A stretch of 43,833 nucleotides of DNA, taken from Ruminococcus flavefaciens ATCC 19208 (GTDB lineage Bacteria > Bacillota > Clostridia > Oscillospirales > Ruminococcaceae). Below, in pieces: positions 38,643-43,833 of the stretch. The notes beneath the pieces are model-generated. The model made no database searches and had not been told where the DNA came from. It saw only the letters and a program-made list of their open reading frames with translations. Position 1 is the stretch's first letter. The number at the start of each line of letters is the position of its first letter. The translations under genes were made by a program, and so were the position numbers. The stretch spans positions 54,956 through 98,788 of the forward strand of contig NZ_KI912491.1 in assembly GCF_000518765.1 (NCBI RefSeq). The letters run 5' to 3'.

Positions 38643-39639
38643 TACATTAAAAATAGGTAATGTGGAGATAGCGCGCACAGCTGCCCTTGCTCCCATGGCA
38701 GGAGTAGCCGACCGTGCTTACAGGCTAATGTGCAAGAAGTACGGAGCAGCCTATGTGGTCAGCGAGATGGTGTCTGCAAAGGGCATATGCTACAGCGACC
38801 GCAAAACAGCAGAGCTGTGTACTGTTACGGACGAGGAGCGTCCTATGGCGATACAGCTCTTCGGCAGCGAGCCTGAGTTTATGGCTGAGGCTGTAAAGAT
38901 AGTACTTGAATACCGTCCCGATATCATAGATATCAACATGGGCTGTCCTGTTCCGAAGGTAGTAGGTACAGGTGCGGGCTCTGCGCTTATGAAGGATATA
39001 AAGCTTGCTGCGGCAGTGACAGAGGCTGCCGTAAAAGCAGCAGGAGATACTCCTGTAACGGTAAAGATACGCAGCGGCTGGAGCCGCGACAGCATCAATG
39101 CCACATATCTTGCATGGGCACTTGAAGCATCGGGAGCTGCGGCAATAACAGTTCACGGACGTACAAGAGATATGTTTTACAGCGGACAGTCGGACAACAG
39201 CGTAATAAACGCTGTCAAAAGTGCAGTGAGCATACCCGTGATAGGCAACGGAGATGTCACTGATCTTAAAACTTGCAGGGAGATGTATGAACAGACGGGC
39301 TGCGACCTCGTAATGATAGGACGGGGAAGCTACGGAAACCCGTTCCTGTTCCGTGAGATCGAAGCGGGATTGAGCGGAACAGCTTACAAATCGCCCTCAC
39401 TTGAAGAAAAAATGCAGGTAATGCTCGAGCATATCCGCCTGATACTGGAACTCAGCGAAAAATGCGAAGAGCTTGCCATGCACGAAGCCCGCAAACACGC
39501 GGCATGGTATATGAACGGATATTATGGATCTGCAAAGTTCCGCGGACGCTGTTATCAGCTTTCGTCCTATGCGGAAGCCGAAGCTCTGGCGCAGGAATTT
39601 ATAGAATTGCAGAGATCACGTGAAATTAACTTAGTGTAA
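38635..39639 (+). CDS. dus: tRNA-dihydrouridine synthase
   Basis: 334 residues from ATG 38635 (CGGAGAG 6 nt upstream). FMN barrel with LAPMAGVADRAYR, DINMGCPVPKVVGTGAGSALM (catalytic Cys), VKIRSGW, ITVHGRTRDMFYSG, VIGNGDV and MIGRGSYGNPFLF. Reduces uridines in tRNA D-loops with NADPH. Coupled to the gtrA-like gene. Confidence 0.95.
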   Translation: MSDTLKIGNVEIARTAALAPMAGVADRAYRLMCKKYGAAYVVSEMVSAKGICYSDRKTAELCTVTDEERPMAIQLFGSEPEFMAEAVKIVLEYRPDIIDINMGCPVPKVVGTGAGSALMKDIKLAAAVTEAAVKAAGDTPVTVKIRSGWSRDSINATYLAWALEASGAAAITVHGRTRDMFYSGQSDNSVINAVKSAVSIPVIGNGDVTDLKTCREMYEQTGCDLVMIGRGSYGNPFLFREIEAGLSGTAYKSPSLEEKMQVMLEHIRLILELSEKCEELAMHEARKHAAWYMNGYYGSAKFRGRCYQLSSYAEAEALAQEFIELQRSREINLV

Positions 39640-39845
39640 TTTTTTGTATACATAGTGGACAAAAAACAGAGTTATTGACGAATTGCACAATTTTGGTCAA
39701 AAAACTTCGTATGATTGAACAAATTTTAGGTAATAATAAAGTTAGTCTCTTCGATTTGCCTAAAATACGTTGTTCTAAGCTGAAATTTAATCTCGTCACC
39801 AATAAAACCCATAGTAAATTCATTTAAGTCTGATACAATTTGTAA
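39640..39845. other. AT-rich intergenic region dus-capA
   Basis: No gene seen. An inverted repeat TTTTAGG (about 39723) / CCTAAAA (about 39758) with a ~28-nt gap is visible. A minus-strand frame of 65 codons overlaps the dus end and has no ribosome site. Confidence 0.45.
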
Positions 39846-39874
39846 TTGCCAAATGAAAAATTATGTGATATAAT
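39846..39874 (+). promoter_or_regulatory. capA-like gene promoter
   Basis: TTGCCA (39846-39851), 17-bp spacer, TATAAT (39869-39874). Confidence 0.8.
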
Positions 39875-39930
39875 ATGGTTGGAAACAGGATTATGCCTTA
39901 CGGATAATACTGTTTATTAAGGAGAACTTT

Positions 39931-41196
39931 ATGAAATTAAGAAAAGGACGTGCTTTTTGTGCACTTGCTGCCGCTTCGACACTCGCCCTGTGCGGAGTAA
40001 GCTGTGCGGGAAGTCACGTTGTCGGGAAGTCTAATTCCGAATCATCAACTTCTGCTGAGGAGAGTACAACTACTCTTCCTGTTGAAACAACAGAAGAACC
40101 GACTACTCTTCCGCCTGATAAGGTAGTTCATGTTATAGCGGCAGGTGATAATCTTATACACCATTCGGTAAATGTGAATGCGCAGAATCTGGCAGGCGGC
40201 AACGGATACGATTTCAAGCCGCTGTATTCCGAGGTAAAGTATCTTATCGAGGGCGCTGATCTGGCTATACTCAATCAGGAAACTGTTATATCGGAAAGCA
40301 ACGAGGTACGAGGTGCAGAGGGCGGAGTCCTTTTGTTCAATTCGCCGCCCGAGGTCGCAGATGCTGTGATAGATCTGGGCTTCGACGTTATTACGATGGC
40401 AAACAATCACCTGCTCGATATGGGTACTGACGGACTTGAAGAGTCTATAAACTTCTGGAACAGGAAGGCTGAGGAGCATAACCTTACAGTCCTCGGTGCT
40501 TACCTTAACGAGGAGGATGCAAACAATATCAGAGTGCGTGAGGTCAACGGCGTAAAGATCGCATTCCTTGCGTATGCGCACCATATCAACGGCTTTGATG
40601 GATTGCTTGATACTGTTCCGCTCAGAGTTGTCAAAAACGAAGAGGAGGACGTTATCGAACGCCAGATAAAGGAAGCAAAACAAAAGGCAGATGTTGTCAT
40701 TGTTTCTGCTCACTGGGGCGAAGATGACACCACGGTCGTTACCGAGGACAGAATAGAGCTTGCAAACAAGATGGTCGGCTGGGGTGCTGATGTGATACTC
40801 GGCTGTCACACACATACCGCAGAGACTATGGAATGGATAGAGCGTGACGACGGTACGCGGGGATTTGTTTATTATTCAATGGGCAATTTCATCTGTGCTC
40901 AGACCGATAACTTCAACGTTGTGGGAGAGCTCCCCGATTTTGATATCGTTGTTGACGGCGAGACAAATGAGGTCACGCTGGAAAACGTCGGCTGCATACC
41001 GACAATAGTTCACTATGAGGACGGATTTTCAAATATGAAAGTCTATCCGTACAGCAAGTATTCGGAAGAGCTTGCGGAGCGTCACGGGCTCCCGTATGCG
41101 GTGCCTCAGGGAACCTATACAGAGTTCGGCTGGGACGTTATAAACCGCATAATTGAGGAGCAAATTCCTGCTGAATTTCGCAAACTTGACAAATAA
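39931..41196 (+). CDS. CapA-family lipoprotein (PgsA/metallophosphatase fold)
   Basis: 421 residues. Lipobox GVSC (Cys25), Ser/Thr/Glu-rich linker (~33-62), then the CapA domain: VIAAGDNLIHH, ILNQETVIS, ITMANNHLLDMG, VIVSAHWGEDD and LGCHTHTAETM carry the metal-binding His/Asp/Asn residues. Relatives (PgsA/CapA) take part in poly-gamma-glutamate capsule anchoring; others act on unknown surface polymers, and no capBC lies nearby. AAGGAG before the ATG. Single-gene unit. Confidence 0.9.
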   Translation: MKLRKGRAFCALAAASTLALCGVSCAGSHVVGKSNSESSTSAEESTTTLPVETTEEPTTLPPDKVVHVIAAGDNLIHHSVNVNAQNLAGGNGYDFKPLYSEVKYLIEGADLAILNQETVISESNEVRGAEGGVLLFNSPPEVADAVIDLGFDVITMANNHLLDMGTDGLEESINFWNRKAEEHNLTVLGAYLNEEDANNIRVREVNGVKIAFLAYAHHINGFDGLLDTVPLRVVKNEEEDVIERQIKEAKQKADVVIVSAHWGEDDTTVVTEDRIELANKMVGWGADVILGCHTHTAETMEWIERDDGTRGFVYYSMGNFICAQTDNFNVVGELPDFDIVVDGETNEVTLENVGCIPTIVHYEDGFSNMKVYPYSKYSEELAERHGLPYAVPQGTYTEFGWDVINRIIEEQIPAEFRKLDK

Positions 41197-41219
41197 TTTG
41201 AAAAATTCATTTCTTGTTC

Positions 41220-41247
41220 AAAAAACAGCTTTAACGGTGTTTTTTTG
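41220..41247 (+). terminator. Weak terminator after capA-like gene
   Basis: A6CA...TGT7 arms around an imperfect AGC/GGT core, ending in seven T. The stem is mostly A-T. Confidence 0.45.
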
Positions 41248-41324
41248 AGGAAAATTTCATTGTGCAAACCGTGCAAAAATCAGATTTGCTGTTTAGGTAA
41301 AATACCAAAAACAGTATGAACCTA

Positions 41325-41353
41325 TTTACTTTTTTTTAGACCTGATATATAAT
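41325..41353 (+). promoter_or_regulatory. Promoter of scaC leader transcript
   Basis: TTTACT (41325-41330), 17-bp spacer, TATAAT (41348-41353). Expected start near 41360, giving an unusually long leader of ~365 nt. Confidence 0.7.
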
Positions 41354-41359
41354 GAAATC

Positions 41360-41710
41360 ATGAATAAATATAGTTATGGGATGAAAATCTCATCACGGCA
41401 GTGTGATGCGTCTTATGACAAAACCACTGCTTGCAGAGCACTGATTTCAGTCACAGGCTGATGGCAGAGGGGAGCTTCGGAGTGGCGTGTACATACGCCG
41501 GACAGAAGTCCGCCGAAAACCGCAGCGCAGACAGCTTGGTCTCGTCTGTATGACTGGCAGCGGCTAAGTGCCGACCGCTTTGCACTCAGGTCTCATTCGT
41601 ATATCGGAGATACGGTTTTGCAGAGAGGCGGAGCAGTGTATCCGCTGCATTCAAGACAAGATATAATTAAAGGGGCACCCCGTTCCTTTGTTATATAACA
41701 TTTTCGAAGA
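41360..41710 (+). ncRNA. Long structured 5' leader (or independent ncRNA) upstream of scaC
   Basis: The stretch has no ORF but many hairpins. CATCAC/GTGATG (41391-41408). ACTG/CAGT (41440-41451). A clean three-way junction: TTCGG (41476-41480) with CCGAA (41513-41517) enclosing GGCGT/ACGCC (41484-41499) and GGAC/GTCC (41500-41511). CAGAC/GTCTG (41528-41548). AGCGG/CCGCT (41559-41579). CGTAT/ATACG (about 41599-41615). GCGGA/TCCGC (41628-41645). Its GC content is higher than the flanks. AAAGG...CCTTT (41680-41699) lies just before the scaC ribosome site. It does not match RNase P, tmRNA, 6S, SRP, T-box, cobalamin, lysine, SAM or c-di-GMP consensus elements as I know them. Confidence 0.6.
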
Positions 41711-41724
41711 AGGAGGAAAAAATA

Positions 41725-42594
41725 ATGAAGACAAAAAAGGTAGTCGTCGGAGCTATCGCTGCTACGATGCTTTCACTTTCAGTCTGCTCACTTGCACCTG
41801 TTGCAGCTGCCGGCGAAACAGTGCAGATATCCGTTGGCAAAACAAGCGCAGAGGTGGGTAGCAAATTCTCAGTGGACGTATCATTAGCTGATATCCCATC
41901 GTCCGGCATTCAGGCACTCGATTTTGCTATTACTTATGATAGCAGTGCTCTCACAATTGATTCCGTAGAAGCAGGAGCTCTTATCAATAAGGGCGTAGAT
42001 CAGGCTGATCTTTCAGCTTCACTTTCACCATGCTTTGAAAGCTCGATCAATAAGACAGAGGGTTATGTGAGCCTGATCTGGTCAACTGCTACTGATGATG
42101 CTTCTTATTGGCTCAAGGGTAACGGCGTATATTGCACGATCAGCGGTACTGTTGCAAGCGGTGCTCAGAACGGCAAGACATACGACCTTAAGATCACCCC
42201 TATTGAACGTGAGACTTATTACGGTTCAAAGAAGTCCAATGCTACTATAGGCTGCGGATATGAGTCAAACGGCAAGCCGGTCAAGCTTGACGTCAAGACA
42301 TCTGATGGTGCTGTTTCGGTTGGTAAGATTGAAACAACTACAACAACACAGGGCATTGTTGCTACAAAGCGTGGCGACGCAAACTGTGACGGCGAAGTTG
42401 ATATGTCGGATATCGTTCTCATTATGCAGAGCCTTGCAAATCCAAATAAGTATGGCGTAAATGGTAGTGATGCACACCACATCACAGCACAGGGCGAAGC
42501 TAATGGTGATGTAGATTCAAGCTCAAAGGGCATTACTAACGGTGATGCTGCTAAGATCCAGAAGTGGCTCCTCAAGAGCATTTCTGAACTCTGA
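41725..42594 (+). CDS. scaC: Cellulosomal adaptor scaffoldin ScaC (one cohesin plus dockerin)
   Basis: 289 residues. Signal peptide (~1-29); cohesin (~31-200: VQISVGKTSAEVGSKFSVDVSL, ALDFAITYDSSALTI, SLIWSTATDD); short ETTTTTQG linker; dockerin (~214-289) with first calcium loop GDANCDGEVDMSDIV and second GEANGDVDSSSKGITNGDA. This size and order match ScaC of R. flavefaciens, which plugs into scaffoldin ScaA through its dockerin and presents a different cohesin to enzymes. AAGGAGG lies 7-8 nt before the ATG. It opens the sca cluster; scaA follows after 97 nt. Preceded by the long structured leader. Confidence 0.92.
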   Translation: MKTKKVVVGAIAATMLSLSVCSLAPVAAAGETVQISVGKTSAEVGSKFSVDVSLADIPSSGIQALDFAITYDSSALTIDSVEAGALINKGVDQADLSASLSPCFESSINKTEGYVSLIWSTATDDASYWLKGNGVYCTISGTVASGAQNGKTYDLKITPIERETYYGSKKSNATIGCGYESNGKPVKLDVKTSDGAVSVGKIETTTTTQGIVATKRGDANCDGEVDMSDIVLIMQSLANPNKYGVNGSDAHHITAQGEANGDVDSSSKGITNGDAAKIQKWLLKSISEL

Positions 42595-42691
42595 TCCGAG
42601 ATTATCTGATTTGTCCCCCTTACAAAGGAATAAAAACCCAATTTATGTTTTATTAATAGGCTTAAAAACCTAGAGAAAGGAATTATTACAA

Positions 42692-43833
42692 ATGAAAAAG
42701 TTAATTTCTGCAGCCACATCGTTAGTTATGGCTGCAACAATGGTAGCTGCAGCAGTTCCAGTGGCTGTTAGTGCTGCAGACACTACCAAGGGATTTTCTA
42801 TTAAAACATATGATGCGGAGAACCCTTCTGCTGCTTCAGGCAAGAATACAATCACAATCGACAAGAAGGACATTGGTGCTGACGGATATGTAATTCCTAC
42901 TGCTGTATACTATTCAGAGGCTACTGTTAATACAACAGATTCACTCCTCGTTTCTCTTACAACAGATTCAAAGGATATTTCCTTTAAGTATTACGATCCG
43001 GGCGCAGATCCTTATTTCAGCGAAGCTAAGTCATATACACTTAATGGCGTAGATTTCAAGACAGATCGTTACATCTCATGGGCTGGTTTCTGCAAGAACG
43101 CAAGAACTGGTTACAAGCCTGCCGGTGAATATGTATTCGGTATCGACTCATCACAGTCAGCTGCCGGTACAGACAACTACTTCCTCGGCTGCTCATGGAT
43201 GAACAAGGGCGTTGACTATGCATGGGCTGGCGCAACTTCAGATGCTTACCCATTCTATGTATTCGAGACAAAGCTCTCATCCAATATCAAGGCTGGTACT
43301 TACCATGTAACATACTGTGATTACAACACAGATGCTTCAGGCGTAAATGACAACCCATGCCCGATGGTTGAAGGCGGCGGTTCAAGATATACTCTTGCAG
43401 CTAAGAACGGCGACCAGCAGCTCAAGACAGAAGATCTCACAATCGTTGTTACAGACGGTGATACACCTGTTGAGACAACAACACAGGCTCCTGTTACACA
43501 GCCTACTACAACAGCAACAACTCCTGTAGTTACTGATGTTCCTGTTAGCGGCGATATCAAGTTTGAATTCGTTGATGCTGACAACAACAACAGCAGCTTA
43601 GTTGAAGTTCCTGTAGGTACAGAGAAGAAGATCAACGTTGACGTAAACATCGACGCTGGTACAAACGCTGTTTCAGCTCTCGACGTTCAGTTCAGAACTT
43701 CAGGCGGCGGCATCAAGGTTTCTGATATCCTTGACAGCGCAATGGCATTCGAGGGTAAGACAGTTTCTACAAACCTCGCAGAGCTCCGTGCTAACTACGC
43801 TACACTCAAGGGCGATACACCTATCGTTCCTGC
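42692..43833 (+). CDS. scaA: Scaffoldin, probably ScaA (3' end beyond window)
   Basis: 380 residues visible. Signal peptide (~1-29, MKKLISAATSLVMAATMVAA), an N-terminal module of ~215 residues without a family I can name (Tyr/Trp/Asn-rich, beta-like), a Thr/Pro linker (VETTTQAPVTQPTTTATTP, ~267-287), then the start of a cohesin (GDIKFEFVDADNNNSSLVEVPVGTEKKINVDVN). In R. flavefaciens the scaC-scaA-scaB-cttA-scaE order is known, and ScaA has such an N-terminal module before its cohesins, so scaA is the best call; scaB cannot be excluded. AGAAAGGA lies 10 nt before the ATG. No terminator separates it from scaC, so an operon is likely. Confidence 0.75.
   Translation, partial: MKKLISAATSLVMAATMVAAAVPVAVSAADTTKGFSIKTYDAENPSAASGKNTITIDKKDIGADGYVIPTAVYYSEATVNTTDSLLVSLTTDSKDISFKYYDPGADPYFSEAKSYTLNGVDFKTDRYISWAGFCKNARTGYKPAGEYVFGIDSSQSAAGTDNYFLGCSWMNKGVDYAWAGATSDAYPFYVFETKLSSNIKAGTYHVTYCDYNTDASGVNDNPCPMVEGGGSRYTLAAKNGDQQLKTEDLTIVVTDGDTPVETTTQAPVTQPTTTATTPVVTDVPVSGDIKFEFVDADNNNSSLVEVPVGTEKKINVDVNIDAGTNAVSALDVQFRTSGGGIKVSDILDSAMAFEGKTVSTNLAELRANYATLKGDTPIVP

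Noticed and set aside
39626..39823. 65-codon minus-strand ORF after dus
   Set aside because: It overlaps the dus end, lacks a ribosome site and resembles nothing.
41360..41710. RNase P RNA, SRP RNA or a cobalamin riboswitch in the scaC leader
   Set aside because: The conserved cores (GAGGAAAGTCC, GGTGCTGTTT, GCCACTGT-type boxes) are absent; one ACAGAA word is not enough.
1..43833. CRISPR arrays, tRNA or rRNA genes
   Set aside because: No regularly spaced direct repeats and no T-arm/acceptor patterns were found on reading both strands.

Overview
The window looks like a piece of a Ruminococcus flavefaciens-type chromosome (rumen or gut Bacillota, about 45% GC). Three things point there. The right end opens a cellulosome gene cluster in the scaC-scaA order: a single-cohesin/dockerin adaptor followed by a scaffoldin whose N-terminal module precedes its first cohesin. 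Another gene carries an N-terminal dockerin. Surface proteins use long polythreonine linkers and sortase signals. Sporulation-type genes (spoVS, gerA/gerB-like) are present. No rRNA, tRNA or CRISPR array was seen.

Layout. 1-2792: 3' part of a giant polythreonine surface protein with Cna-B/SpaA-like modules. 2875-3995: corA-like transporter behind a short translated leader. 4194-7710 (minus): recG, spoVS, ymdB and a DUF4236-like gene. 8134-10188: asp23-like gene and fakA. 10340-14760: small unknown ORF, nadB, a dockerin-tagged VanY peptidase, and nadC. 15049-21496: a divergent two-component system followed by three secreted or surface proteins on the minus strand. All four minus-strand promoters of this block carry a 16-bp palindrome of the TnACA-N4-TGTAA type at a near-constant distance from the -10 box, so it reads as a self-contained envelope-sensing regulon. 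21619-22251: mobile-element debris (small accessory ORF, broken serine recombinase). 22350-28328: HAD phosphatase, membrane protein, two germinant-receptor genes, tadA, a degenerate CPBP-family protein and a possible GerC-like lipoprotein. 28325-32908 (minus): DUF6472, tsaD, rimI, polA. 33398-35215: GTP-type pckA. 35237-37707 (minus): XRE/DUF2975 pair, coiled-coil protein, coaD, rsmD. 38151-41196: gtrA-like, dus, capA-like. 41348-43833: promoter, long structured leader RNA, scaC and the start of scaA.

The most unusual parts are the TCS/surface-protein regulon, the roughly 350-nt structured leader ahead of scaC, the dockerin-VanY fusion inside the NAD genes, and scars of local duplication: a second synonymously diverged recG tail, and an XRE/DUF2975 module flanked by identical terminators. 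A family of 'TGTAGGGG' palindromes is scattered through the intergenic gaps.
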